Assembly (NCBI GenBank): GCA_032622095.1
Contig: CP136066.1
Coordinates: forward strand, 99,287,319 to 99,351,318
DNA: 64,000 nt
Direction: 5' to 3'
DNA from: Siphonodentalium dalli
Lineage: Eukaryota; Mollusca; Scaphopoda; Gadilida; Siphonodentaliidae
The notes below the pieces were generated by a model, which worked only from the letters and a program-made list of their open reading frames with translations, did not search any database and had not been told where the DNA came from. Shown piece after piece: positions 38,831 to 51,884 of this stretch. How positions within the stretch are numbered: position 1 is the stretch's first letter; every line of letters begins with the position of its first letter. The translations under genes and the position numbers were made by a program.

Positions 38831-39369
38831 AGCGACATAATTATAGGCCTTCACAGCGCATGAGAAATCGTCAAAGTCTAGCTGTATATCCATCATCACT
38901 AAGATGAACATGGGAAATTAGATCGTCTTTGTTTTTATTTTCTTTATTAATAATTCTCCAATAACGCTATATTTGCGCATGCTGAAACCATGCACTGTTA
39001 TGTAAAAATGGACATATTATTTTAGTCTAAATTTGTTTTTCAGAATATATTTTTCAAATCTTTGACTTGGTTCAACGTTTACTATCACGTTTTAATAAGC
39101 GAGATCACTATAAGTCGTAACCGTATTGAGTTCATCCAGCCCCTTTCCGCGGTTTGAGGGTTACAGGTCAAAGTTCTGGAGGTGCATTCCATATATGGAA
39201 TTCATGAATAGTCAAAAGCTCCATATACGGACATGTCTTATTAGGCATTTGGATTTATTGGAATAAATGGACTTTGCTTGTTAATTGCGGCTGCAACAGT
39301 AATGTTTACATAACAAAGGTTTTGACGTGCAACATTTAGTTATTGGATACTTATTGATAATGGAAATAC

Positions 39370-39550
39370 CACAGGGGCCTGTATAACGCGCTCCGCCCCC
39401 CTTTTGCACTACCCATATACGCCGCTGCTACATACGCGCCTTCTTCGCGTTAATGGAACATAATGTTCCATTAACTTATAGCAGCGGCGTATATATGGGC
39501 AGTGCAAAGGGGGTGGTGGGCGGACAGCGGAACGCGTTAGAGGCCCCTGT
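39370..39550. mobile_element. 181-bp palindromic miniature, hAT-like
   Basis: CACAGGGGCCTGTATAACGC and GCGTTAGAGGCCCCTGT ends with the 8-bp duplication GGAAATAC (39362-39369, 39551-39558). Inner arms around GCAGCGGCGTATA pair across the centre AACATAATGTT. Confidence 0.8.
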
Positions 39551-40162
39551 GGAAATACGAACAAAGTTTATATATTTTATATGTACTTGTTGGTGATACT
39601 TGTTTTACAGACGTTATTGACTTGTCACAAATTCACATGTATTGTCTTGACTCGCTTTAAATAGTCAACCACTTCTTGCATACGATGCTCGTTTTATCGT
39701 CACATAGTTAAATATGGTGCATCACTTCACAGCCGAATGTTTTGTTTTCATTATGATTATGCCGTACAAAACTGGCACAAGTATATATATATTTTTTTCC
39801 TATGTATATTTGCTCCACAAACTGGAATAAGAACTTTTACTTTTCGTATGTGCAATTATATGTTTTGATCGAAATCTATATATCTTTAAAACAATTCTAA
39901 GCCAACTATATGCCACATCAAGGCATTTCACAGAATACTTCATATATATAGAGTGCACTCGGTGCAGAATGCTTAATGTCTGCCCACAATCATGCATGTA
40001 TCAATCGTTACGATAACTCAATTTGTCGCCATAATAATTATATATGGTGTTACTGGTGTACAAATAAGGACATAAACTCATTAAACTGTTTCGACGGTTG
40101 GAAAGACAAAGGGCGTATAAATTCTACAATAATTGTTTTATGGTTTTTACTCCGGTGCTATA

Positions 40163-40352
40163 TATGGGAGGTCAGATACACATTTTATTAGCCAATTTCT
40201 CTTATTAAGAGGAATTGAATTGTTGTTAAGGGGAGATTAATTTTTGTCAAGAGAAATTAATCGTTAAGAGAAAATCAATTCCTCTTAAAACTCAATCCCC
40301 TTTAAGAGGAATTGGCTATTAAATGTGAATTTGGCCTCTCATACAACACTGA
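40163..40352. repeat. Inverted-repeat element
   Basis: Outer arms GGGAGGTCAGATACACATTT and AAATGTGAATTTGGCCTCTC; inner arms around TTAAGAGGAATTG repeat. Related to the inner palindrome at 35110. Confidence 0.6.
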
Positions 40353-40359
40353 GTGCATG

Positions 40360-43185
40360 TATTTGAGATAATATGAGAACGTTTTACAGACTTACATGTA
40401 TAATCGTCTTAATTGTCTGTTGGAGCGAAACTAATTATATAGTTATAATGCGTTTGATGCATGTTTGAGCGTCGTCGAAATAGACTGCCTTCCTTTAATA
40501 CAAAGGTGCATGACACAAACTATTGTCAACGCATTGGTTTCACGAAGATATCATAAGTAACTTAATGTAATATCGCCAATAAGCTCGTGTTGCCTCGAAA
40601 GTAGTATTAAGCAGTATTTAATTACCATATCAGTATTATATATAGAGCAGACAGTCCAGACACTCTTAAAGATGCCTTATAGACATATGGAACTGTTAGA
40701 TATGTATTATGTTACACAGGGGGAAATATGCACAGGCCCCCAGAGAAAAATAATAAAATACCAGTGTAGACTATATATATACCAGTGATTATATTGGTAT
40801 TTTAGTATTTTCCCCAGGGGCATGTGGGTATATATATGGGGAAGAATTGTACGATGTTGCTCAGTTGCATAGATATATATCTCAACTTCATTCTCTTGCA
40901 TATTTCTCTTTTTTATGGGTTGCAGCTGTGATTAACACAATCATGCACTTAAATTGGGCTGTATGCCTTCATATTGTTATAAAATTTTCATGATATTCTT
41001 TATTATGTGGCTATCTATAATTGAACAATTTCGAGAGATATATTTTGAAATTACAGAATTTGTGTCTTCAGTTCAATTCTTTATTTCTCACCACCTATAC
41101 TAATTGACCCTACCGCAATTAGCTGTGTGAGCCAATGAGATAATTGCATTATACAGCCTGGAGCAATGGTCGCTTCTGCGAACAGGCGGTTAGACAAAAA
41201 GACTCATTTTAACCGGCTTACTCTATGTCGCTTTGATTTTGTTTTGTATAAAAGAGTATTGGTTTCATGTAAGTTGACACAATATAATAATATAACAGTA
41301 ACAGAATGCGAAAGCTTCGCCCTATGGGCTTTTTGGATTAGTAAATTATGATGCTGGAAATGTCACGCTGAGCTAGAGAATTGACAACTGGAAATATGAT
41401 GAGGGGATTAGGAAGTGCTAGATAAGCTTATTAGTTAAAACTATCAAATCAAACTATGTACACATTTGAGATAATGGACCACATAGTGTTGTAGTCTCCA
41501 AGGGATGATTTGTTGGGGAAAGACGGACACTAAAATGGCCAAAGTATATGACAGCACCTGTTAAATTCACCTGTTGTCGATTAATACAGGCTGATTAGGG
41601 TGCCTCTTCCTGATAGCTTTCGGATTTGTGATGGTTAGATTTGGTACATTATACAGCATTTATTGGTATATTTTGTGAATAAATGGTATTGATGGCATTT
41701 ATATGTGGACTTACATACACAACCATTATGACAGACCAATGGAATATTAGGGAACTGTGATATGAAAAATAATTTCTCAATGTACTGAAACATGTTTGTT
41801 CTATACGCGTAATGTGCCAATTATGAAGATTATTAATTGTTATTATAACATTTTTTTAAAAATTTAAATGTCTTTATTAATTCCTTAGATATATGTCACG
41901 TTTTTACATAGCCCATACACACCCACTTGGCAGGGATAAGGGCGTTCTTTTTGTCTGAAATAAAAGGATTATTATATATTGTACAGATGTTGTTCCATAT
42001 CGCCCTTCTTGGTAATAGGGTGGTCTGCTCTACGTCATTTGAAAATTGAAAAATATTATAAGTTACAACACACAGAGGCTCCATACCCACGGCAAACAGT
42101 CCCTATATTATGCTAGGACATATATAAACACTATATAGCAATATATGCCGTATGTATTGGAACCTATATCTATGGAATTTCCCCCACTTTCTGTATAGGC
42201 GTGGTATTTTCAAATTCTAAATTAGTGACTAAGGAGTTGATAAAGTAAAAACAAATATCAGATGCTTTGGTGTATCGGAAAGGATGGTGGGCTGCTACGT
42301 ACGTATAGATAGATAGTTTAGTCAAAGAGGTTGAAGGCGGTCGATGACAAAACCATCTCCATATATGATCAATACGCTCACGTTCATAAGTCCAGTATAG
42401 GATCAAATATTGCCCATCTATTAGAATATGTATCATTATCCAGAAAAAAACAATCAGTTATCCAGAAAAAAACAATCAATTATGACTTGGAACACTTTTT
42501 GATACCAGTATGGTGCATCTTCGAAAAAGTACAAAAAACTGACTACAACGGATGAAAACATACAAGTCCTCTAATATTTATCGAAATAGGGAAATTGTAT
42601 GGTACACCATCGGTAAATTGATAGATCGTGTGTCTATTGTGAAGAGATATATTATAATAACATTAAATATTTATTATGTGTTACATATCCAGCTTGACAA
42701 GAACAGTGAATATCCGAAATTATCGAACAATTTATCTCAAAATCGACGCCATGTGCAGGTTCATTTTCCATCATGCTTCGGTGGTAATTTGCCCCAATAA
42801 AGAGCTTGTCGTCGCAAATAAACATTGAAACTGAATGTATGTAGCCTTCACTAAAGTACTTGTATTCTTGTTGTCGCGATTTCAATGAAGTACAAGTCGA
42901 ATTGAAGAAAAATCCAGCGAATTATGGTGGTAAGTCCACCAAATTTGAAACACGTCGTTCCTTGTTGTCAGACATATCGGCGTGTGATGTCTAACCTGCT
43001 ATAATTCAGTCTGGCAATTTATGACAGGCGTGGTTATCGCCGCTGGGCAGTAGCGTGAATTACATAGGTATAGAGACATAATATATAATACATTATGTAC
43101 AAATTCGATTGCTTTTTCGTTTATTAGAGCGCTGAGCATTCCATCAGTTTTATTGCACGATTGACTCTTGTCAACATGTGAACGC
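40360..43185. other. No gene recognised
   Basis: AT-rich sequence with only short chance ORFs. Confidence 0.5.
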
Positions 43186-43189
43186 ACCC

Positions 43190-43620
43190 TTAAAGATGCA
43201 TAATCCGTATTAATGCTCCCAAATTGGCTTCGGTGGTAAAACATAATTGATTCGAGTCGAGGAACCCACCCACCAAAGCTCAGAGTGATCAGATATCGAT
43301 TTTTATTTTCCGAAATATGTAATTTTTGGCGGCCTGGCGAATATTCGTAAAGCCGACGGTCTCGGACCAAGTTGCGGATGAAGATGGATCATTCTAAAAT
43401 CAAGTGGATTTGGGTGTTAGATATTTGACAATCCGGCCAAAAAAAATGTTGAAAAATAACACGTTTTGGGCAAGTTATACTATAGTTGATTGTGGTTAAT
43501 AACATTATTTTTGGGAAATTAATGATTTCTGGTAACTGAAGAGGCATTTCAAAAACATTTTGTTGTTGGAAGCTGATGATATATGGGGACCATCGAATCG
43601 GATTGAGTACCTTTAATGGT
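43190..43620 (+). repeat. Dispersed repeat, copy 2
   Basis: Same orientation and order of conserved blocks as 1680-2140, diverged. Confidence 0.7.
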
Positions 43621-43629
43621 AAATTTCCG

Positions 43630-46110
43630 TTCAATAGTTGGTCACAAACGGCAATACATTGTATACTCATATAAATGGTGTGTTAAACCATATAGTTTTT
43701 CGAGAAATTGTGCCGTAGAACAAATATCGGATGGGTCATCTGGAATGTGGGGCCTCTTTACTGAGTGTCATTGGACTGCATGCATGATTGTGTCGTTTTA
43801 AAATGTATAATTAATTCGTCATATTATTCATTTTATTGTTAAACGAACACGCTTTAAGCTAGTCCTTTTTAATAAACCGTTAAACAACGTTTCTCTCTTA
43901 TGTTGTCAATTTCCCACCCTAATCTTCAAGAATCCATTAAAATTTAAAATAGAATGCATTTGACGATGTTGATGGATCAGTGAACACATTCTATATATGG
44001 TATGCTTGGCCAACTAACCGTGACAGTTTTTTTTAAAGATGCTGTTCGCCTCAATAGTTCACGTACTATGGTCACCTTTAAAAGATTTTGCGTACGTGTC
44101 TGAAATATATTCGCCCATGCATTCATTGTATTATTTTTTTCAATGATATGATGGGCCACGTGGAGAATTGTCATGAACTGAGTTATGAGTTTGGGTGAAC
44201 ATTCGGTTAAGCTGTAAGCCCTGTAAAGTTTCTCGAAAATATTATATTTTGCTTCTAGAGTTCGCTTTGGATTCGCATTGCTCACTCCCGATGACGGATT
44301 AAATATTGATAGCTGAATTGGTCTTATCATTGCTCGGGCCATAATGCTATAATGCGGAAATATTGATCGTAATACCATAAATGGAATTCGGTAAAAGTCA
44401 CACAGTTTCCCATGCAAAACAGGCAACATTTTAAAGTCACACAGTTCGCCGAAACTATGGTAAAAAGATACCCATGTTGAATCGGGTACAATTATACTGA
44501 GATCTATTTCATATCAACCATTATTATCTCAATTTGATTGAACCAAACGTTAAACATTCAAATTGCATAAACAAGAAGAGACTTGATTCGACCTGGGTGT
44601 CTTGTACCAGTTTCGGCGAACCAGCTAGGGTAGTGAATTTATAACTGCACCGGTGTATATCCGCGCCTGGTGGAGACAGCAATTTCCAAGTCCGATAAAT
44701 TCCATTTGCACTCAATTGTGTTGGAATTTCCCAACTAGTACATTGATCGCGCAAGCTGAAGCTTTCCAACGGTTGGAAGTTTCCATCCTTGCACTCCCTA
44801 CGGTTGGAAATTTCCAGCTGACTGTCATTTCAGACCAAATAATTTAACCTTCACTGGTATATATAAATAGGAAAATATTCAACCTTTGGTCTAAAAACAA
44901 GAAATTATTATAGAGTAATTTAAACTCGACTTTTCCTATTGTTGAAAATGTTTGGATCAATTCTTCATAATGATTAGAGCCTATCAAATTGAAGCTATAT
45001 AGTATATATGTTTATACAAATTGATTGTTTTTTTCCCTGGGGATCACAATTGGCAAATAAATAAATGAAATATTTATGTTCAGACTTCTTCTTTCTCGGA
45101 AAGACTTATATTAAAGCGAGAGAAATTATTCCTGGTTCGACAAACATAAGGGCCATGCATGGCTCTTTGGCCTATACGCCTATATGTGTGTAACTTTGAA
45201 AGCTCGAAATAAATTTTAAAGCACCGTGGCGGTTTGAAGTCTATAAATTATGCTTGCCTTTAAAGGCCCACTTAATTTTCGAGTCGTCAATTTTTTTTTT
45301 TTATAGTGACTTGATATACGGTTTTAATAACAATCTATGCCATAACATATCATTAAAATGCTATAATTCACCACTATTTGAAACATATGTGTCTCAGAAG
45401 ATGCCCACAGATAAATAGAAGACTCCCACCCTCTGTCAACCAGAATGCAACAGAATTCAAACTTTTTCAATGGAAGTGGAAGAACTCTATCTTTAATATA
45501 TAGAGTTATTCCCCCTGCATTGAAAATAATACTGATTTTTACTTCATTCTTGATGACAAAACGCGTTGGCAACTCAACAAAAACAACATGTCCACAGTTT
45601 ATTACACCGGATAAGTTGATAATACAATGTTTTGGAACTTCCTCTTTCAAATGGTATATAATATGGCATATATTTTTTTATATAATGTAATCTGGGGGTT
45701 CCAAAATTATGTTGTCCTTTAATTGTTTAATCTCGGTCTGATTTCGGTGATCAAAAGCTTAAATATAGGTCGATAAGTCCTTAAATACTTATATACATAT
45801 AGGGACGTTATATAAGCTCGACAGACTCATAGTTGTATGCATATATAGTCAGCCACACCCGTCTGAAATATATATGCAATGATCACTATCGGTAGCTATC
45901 GGGATCCTGGCGTGATATAGTGTATGGGTATTTTTAACCTGTAACTTGGATTAAACCTCTATAGGAACCAAAATCATAAATATTGTATGTCTGATTAGAT
46001 TGAAATCTTTAGTTGCAACGCGTAACAACTTTGTACATGGTTTACAGGACTTCAGCAACGTTACAGAACGGGGCATAACTCTATTTTCGCGAGAGAACAG
46101 AAAACCTCAC
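43630..46110. other. No gene recognised upstream of the TMX1-like exon
   Basis: Contains one 150-codon minus frame (43977-44429) without recognisable similarity and the NF-kB-like cluster. Confidence 0.45.
44723..44815. promoter_or_regulatory. Three NF-kB-like sites
   Basis: GGAATTTCCC (44723-44732), GGAAGTTTCC (44775-44784) and GGAAATTTCC (44806-44815) fit the GGRNNNYYCC pattern within 93 bp, 1.3 kb upstream of the TMX1-like start. Function is inference only. Confidence 0.3.
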
Positions 46111-46114
46111 GAAA

Positions 46115-46269
46115 ATGTGGTTCCTAATAAAAGTTGCAATTCTCTTTGTTTTCGCCGTGGCAGCCGAGGCTGTAATGACGAGAGAAATTATAGAACCACC
46201 AGAAAATGTGAAACGAGTCACAGAAGAAAATTGGACTGAAACCTTGCAAGGAGAATGGATGATAGAGTT
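46115..46269 (+). CDS. TMX1: TMX1-like thioredoxin-related transmembrane protein, first coding exon (partial)
   Basis: ATG 46115 (A at -3) opens 51 codons plus TT before donor GTAAGA at 46270. Residues 2-18 form a typical signal peptide (WFLIKVAILFVFAVAAEA). Then comes VKRVTEENWTETLQGEWMIE, which matches the start of the TMX1 thioredoxin domain (V.VITDENW.ELL.GDWMIEF), and the split codon TT| would give the expected Phe. The next exon should begin with the YAPWCPAC active site; no such sequence was found in the remaining 17.7 kb, so intron 1 is at least that long. Family role: type I ER-membrane oxidoreductase of the PDI family. The plus-strand intron holds a minus-strand LINE and many insertions. 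Thioredoxin relatives such as TMX4 are an alternative assignment. Confidence 0.8.
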
Positions 46270-46450
46270 GTAAGATTTTACCTTCTTTTCTTATATCGCG
46301 AAATTAGGCGAAACGATTGAGATAACAACAACAGATTTGTTGGTTAATATAATTTTGTTCTCGTTCAATTTAAATAAATAATTTTAAAATATCTACTTCC
46401 ATTTTACATATATTGTTCAAAAATCGTATAACTGCTCTCAGTTTATAAAT

Positions 46451-47235
46451 TATAGTGCTGGATTTGTTGTTGTTGGCATCATAATCATCTCAGACATCTG
46501 TGGCTGATTAATGTCACTGGTGCTTTAACTGCTGGTGCTGTATTCACTAGGTGCTATACTCTGTATGTGTGACGTCTTCTATCTGGTAAGGGAGAGTTAT
46601 ATACATATATAATATCATTGTTTAGACACTGATGCCTGAAGATCTGACAAAGTTGTGAACAAGTTTATGTCGAAGAAGTTCTGTATCTGCTGACAGTCCT
46701 TCGCACTGTCCGAGGAGAAGTTTTATTGTTATGCCGCTGTCATTTATAGAATCCTGGAGTTGCGGACTTTCGGTGAGATCAGAAAACAGAATGTCCCTGT
46801 ACCCTTAGTTTAAGCTGCAGTTGAGAATGTAGTGTCTAGTGCTGTATACATGTACTAGTAGTTCCTTGGTCACAAAATAGCCACAGACAAACTCAGCCGC
46901 CTTTTACTCAGGACGAGCGATCACCGACACTGATGATTAACAGATTGCAAGGAATCCTACACTTTAGTGCTGGATGTTTTTGTTGTTTTCCAGTACCGTA
47001 CTAGTAGTCACTTGAAGTTGACTGAAGAACACGTCACATGTAGTTCACTTCTTGTGAGAATATTGGCCTGTGAATAACGTCTGTGGGTTGATGACGCTGC
47101 AAGATGGCTGTCTTTGTGTGATATGAAAGTTCACCACTGGAAGTTATCATATCTGAAACATTAGATGAAATATGACGAAAGTTAGTGAGGTTGCCACAGG
47201 AAATTAGAAATGACGACCTGTGGACGAAATGTAGC
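46451..47235 (-). repeat. LINE 3' UTR
   Basis: Non-coding tail, recognised because it recurs in the fragments at 53757-55628. A 99-bp block at 46866-46974 is repeated inside the hAT-like element at 48500-48598. Confidence 0.65.
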
Positions 47236-47555
47236 CTAGGTGCACACTGCTTGTTGTATTTGTTTTTCTACTGTTTTGTCCATATGACCAATGTCACCGA
47301 GAAGTAGTTTCATATCGATAGAGGTAACAGGCATAGGAGAACATTTTGTTTCACCATAAGAGTTTTCACCTTCTGTTGTTAGGATGGCTTCTACAGTTTG
47401 AAGTAATAATGTTCGTTGAACTGTATAGGCTTTACATTTCAATAGAAAGTGATTTGTTGATTCTGGCGTGTCACATATGTCACATAACACAGATTTTGGA
47501 ATGGTATGTGGAATGTCATAAATTTTATTTGCTGCTAGGTTATTATGTCCAGTAA
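47236..47555 (-). pseudogene. LINE C-terminal CCHC region
   Basis: It continues the RNase H ORF after a frameshift and contains LCDICDTPESTNHFLLKCKA, the C-x2-C-x9-H-x4-C motif found at the C terminus of I/R1-type ORF2 proteins, then a stop at 47236. Confidence 0.75.
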
Positions 47556-48422
47556 TTAAACGAATAATGTTTGTTTCATCCGTTTGTTGAAAGCTGCATT
47601 TATATATCCACGTCCTTTCATGTTTATTGTAGGATATAGGTCACGAGTATGATGCGCTTTATCTGATTTGTCCCAGCGTTTCTGCCATTTTTCACCGAGT
47701 TTGGTTTTCAGTACTTGTTTCAGTTGTTTAACTGATAAGAGGGGGTCACATTCGAGACTGCTATCTGTATTGATTGTCAGGTTCTGAGTATATTTAGCAG
47801 CTTCTTTGGCATGAGAGTCGGCAATAACATTGCCGGTTATGTTAGAATGAGGATGGCACCATTTGAGTTGTACTGTCAGCTTGTGTTCATTATATATATT
47901 ATACAAGTTTTGCTGGATGTTACAGATTATTTGATGATTTTCATCTGAGATTGAATTTGATGTAAGTTTTTCCAGGGCATTTTGACAGTCAGATATAATA
48001 GTTATATTGTTTGTATTGTTAATGCTGAGACAGTTAATGAGAAATTTTGTACAAAGTTCAAAGGCTTTGAGTTCAGCGAAAATACTCTAACCGTTTCTGC
48101 AGAGGCTGTCTTTGATTATGAAAGGTTCATCCAGAATCGAAGTGAAATAAAATACAGCTGCACATCCTGTGGGACCACTCACAGGGTTACCGAGACTTGA
48201 TCCATCAGTGAAAATTGATGATAGTAGGCTATTTTGATCTACATTTATTTGGAAAGCATTAATATCTTTTCCAAGGCTTTTATAAATAGCGCATGGAAAG
48301 AAGGAATGGTCTTTATTGTACATTGGTTCTGGTTCAAGTTTTAGAAGAAGTGGTGTTGTTTCAAACAGATATCTGGCACATGAGTCAATATATTTAAGGG
48401 GAGTAATTTTTATGTTCTTTGA
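47556..48422 (-). pseudogene. LINE RNase H domain
   Basis: It carries the RNase H acidic set: FTDGSSLGNP (first Asp), FAELKAFELC (Glu), SDCQNAL (second Asp) and HSNITGNVIADSHAKEA (last His/Asp region). A frame change lies near 48090. Presence of RNase H separates this LINE from RTE and CR1 types. Confidence 0.8.
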
Positions 48423-48429
48423 CGTATAC

Positions 48430-49472
48430 CAGGGTTTCCGCTACTATGGCAGGCTGGCCGTCCAGCGGCCTCATTCCCCTCCTCCTCCTTGACATAACAT
48501 TGGTCACAAAATAGCCACAGACAAACTCAGCCGTCTTTTACTCAGGACGAGCGATCACCGACACTGATGATTAACAGATTGCAAGGAATCCTACACTTGG
48601 TGCCTGAATAAGACATGATCAATAGCGGGGACCACGTTCACAGTTGTCTGCACCATCCTGGATAACGCTTTGTTGGTGAATATTTAGTAGTAATCATGCA
48701 GCCTCTCGCATTTTAATTTACTGTAGATTTCTGTCTATAAGTCTCAACTTTCTGAATAACTATTTCACCTCAAAATGCGCAATATACATCGGTAAGTCAT
48801 TACGGGGGCTGAATACTGAGCTACAACCATGAACACAGGTGAGTTTGTGCAGTCCCTGCGATGAGCAGTCCGGACCTTTTACCTCAAACTCAAAGAAATG
48901 TTTAATTAAAACTAAAAAACTAACAAAAATAAAATGTTAATAGTTCTTATCAAGTGTATTTATTCCCTATTCAATGAATGCAAAATTTTCCATTATACAA
49001 ATCCAGCATGTGGTCATCTCCATTTGAGGAATGGCTTTTGAGTTTACACCAACTTGTTTTGATCGGAACTGTATAAAATACAGAGAAATAAGGCACACAG
49101 AACATGTGCAAAGCCCGTGACATGAGCTCTGACGTAACACTTATTACTGCTCGAGTACGCTTGACACTGAGTGTGACAATGTATCTTTCCAACCCCAGTA
49201 ATTTCTTTGATGTCGGCTTTTAATATTGCTACGGTTATAAAAGTCGTTGTATCCATTGCTGTGGTGCTTTTAGTTCATTAACTTGAGATTAAAGAAAGAC
49301 GATCTGTTTTAATTTGGTTTCTATACGAAGCTTCAATGTTCCTGCTTGTTGTCTCAAGTGCAAGGAAATGGCTAATTTTCAGAGATAAACATAAAAATTT
49401 TCTCCCGACAGGGCGCCGGGTATGTGCTTCCCAAATACGGCCACATTCCCCCAACCCCTAGCGGAAACCCTG
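48430..49472. mobile_element. hAT-like element of the same family, inside the LINE
   Basis: CAGGGTTTCCGCTA and TAGCGGAAACCCTG ends, flanked by CGTATAC and CGTATAT. It separates the LINE reverse transcriptase from its RNase H, so it inserted after the LINE. Confidence 0.75.
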
Positions 49473-49479
49473 CGTATAT

Positions 49480-51400
49480 GTACATCAGATCTGTTTTTAA
49501 AGCATCCTTTTTCGCTTTTCCGAGGAATTCATGTCCACATATTTCTTTAAATCGAAAATCAAGTGGAGTAAGACCCAAAAGTACTTCTAGGGCTTCAGTG
49601 GCACAAGTCATGGTTGCACTAGTTATTTGTATTAAGGCATATCTTTGTATACTTTCCAGTTCATTTAGTGCAGATTGAGAGATCATCGACCAGGCAGGAA
49701 ACTGAGGAAAGGTGTATTCGATTATAGGTCTGATGAAAGTTTTATACAGTTGAATTCCAGTTTTAGCTGTGACCCCACCAATGCCTAAGAACTAAGAAGT
49801 TTAGCAGATGCTGTCGCTGCATTTTGATTAATGGAGTCAACATGATCCTTGAATGTTAGTTGTTGGTCTATTGTTAAACCCAGAACTTTCTTTGATTTTA
49901 CAAATGCTAATGGTTTATTAATCATTCGAATATCTGGCAAATTGGCTATTTGTGTAGGGCCAATATACATCACATCAGTTTTTGTTACATTAATACATAT
50001 ACACCATTTACTGCACCAGTCACTTATTTGTTTTAGATAATCGTTCATTTGGCTGGTAGCTAGAGTTAATGTTTCTCCCTTGGTTATGATAGTCATATCG
50101 TCTGCAAACTGTATGTTGCTGATTTGATCATTTGGTGGCTTTGGAAGGTCACTTGTGTATAGAATAAACAGAACTGGACTTAACACCGAGCTTTGTGGAA
50201 GACCAATTGACATTTTTATCCAATCACTGATATAATTATTTACATTGTTCCGAGATTTACGATCCTTTAGAAAGCTTGTATATATGAAAACAATCGGCCA
50301 TTTATGCCGTTTGTAAAAAGTTTATACAAAACCCCATTCCTAGAGATTGAATCAAATGCACCTTCAAAGTCAATGAAAGTTAGAAGGCCGTGATTATGTT
50401 CATTCTTTATAGAGAAACACTCTTCGGTGATGTCAATAAGGGCATGAGTTGTTGATTTGAATTTTCTGTAACCTGTATGCATATTGTTTGTCATTTAAGA
50501 TATTGTCGCTTTCCAGTTTCCAGATTAATCGTTTTGTTACAATCCTTTCACACATTTTACCCACTACACTGGTAAGACTAATAGGTCTGTAACTTTTGGC
50601 TTGATGATAGGTAGATTTACCAGGTTTTGGAATGTATACCTTGTTATCAGTTAGAAAGTCTGATGGAATTAAACCAATTTCCCAACATCTTTGAAAGAAT
50701 TTGGTGAGAATTAAAGTTAATTTGTCAGATCCTTGTTTTATCATGACAGGTAAGATACCATCAGGTCCAGGAGCAGATTTACCATTCATGTGTTTTATAG
50801 CATTTAATACATCATTTTCAGAAATATCCTGATTGAATGTTTCTATGGCAATTGTGCTTTTGTTGAGTTCAGTAAATTCATCCACTTCATCATCAATAAC
50901 ATTTGCATAAAGTTTATCAAAGTTTGAAGTGTCTGCATGCTTTCTGTATATATGGACAGCTCATACTAGTAATTGTTCTGAAATTTGCTCATCACTTGTT
51001 GCGTAACAATCTGGTTGTGTTTCAATCGGAAGAACAATACTTTTAGAACATTGATTTATAGACTTATTTAGTGTCTTCCAGAAAATGGTTTTAGAGCAGT
51101 TTGATAGTTTTTTAGCTGTTTCACGTTGTTTATTCATCTTATCGGTTTCTATTAGATTCTGAAGTTCATTTAGTGATTTTTTATAGACGTCATGATTATC
51201 CTGGTCTGAGCGATGCTGCCATTTTCTTTTTAACTTACGACATTCTTTAGTTTTCAGTCCAATTTCCTTTGTCCAAAATGGTTTAGAATGTTGAACGATT
51301 GTTTTAGATGGAACTATGGAGTTTGTGGTGTTAATGAGCACATTTTTAATTTGTTCATAAGTTACATCTAATTCTTGAGTTGTTTTCATATTGAACGTTG
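49480..51400 (-). pseudogene. LINE reverse transcriptase, frameshifted
   Basis: Pieces in three frames carry the RT landmarks: KSAPGPDGILP and KSYRPISLTSVVGKMCERIV (fingers), FIDFEGAFDSI (motif A, catalytic Asp), GLPQSSVLSPVLF (motif B; the usual QGS is QSS) and FADDMTIIT (motif C, the two catalytic Asp). Frame breaks lie near 50490, 50230 and 49780. The C-terminal part runs into the hAT-like insertion at 49472. Confidence 0.85.
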
Positions 51401-51419
51401 TGTCTGTGAAGGCTTCTTC

Positions 51420-51860
51420 TAACCCTTGTCAAGAGTTTTTCGCCATTCTAACCAGTTACATTTGGAGAAGTCCCACATAGTTTTTTCGGTTTTATCTTCT
51501 GGTTTTTTAAGATTGATTTCGTTTTCTACCGGTAAGTGATCAGTTCATAGTAGGGCCTTTTCATTGGTCATGGCAGATATGACTTCAGGATTAAAACCAC
51601 GCACAAAAGAGAGATCAATGAATGAATGCAGGTCATTACAGTGCCATGTGTATCGTCCATTTGCAATATTATTGAAATGTCGGCTGGCCGTGCATTGACA
51701 AAGTTTGTCACCCATTCGAACAGAGGTAGATTTAGTTTTTGTCAGAGATGAGTCCCATAATTGGTCTCTTGACTTAAAATCTTCAACCAAGATAGCTTTT
51801 GGTTCTTTTAGATCACTGAGAATGCCATCTAAAGTGTTTATATCTTTTGATTCACTGGGT
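51420..51860 (-). pseudogene. LINE apurinic-type endonuclease remnant
   Basis: The translated pieces LVEDFKSRDQLWDSS, a stretch with FIDLSFVRG, and TDHLPVE correspond to the second half of the APE endonuclease (GDFN...W, ID..., SDHLPV). The N-terminal half is missing between ORF1 and this segment, and in-frame stops are present, so it is inactive. Confidence 0.7.
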
Positions 51861-51884
51861 AATACGCATGGTTAATAGTATTGC

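Noticed and set aside
43977-44429. 150-codon ORF on the minus strand
   Set aside because: No recognisable motif, no splice context and no neighbour support; an ORF of this length can occur by chance in 64 kb of AT-rich DNA.
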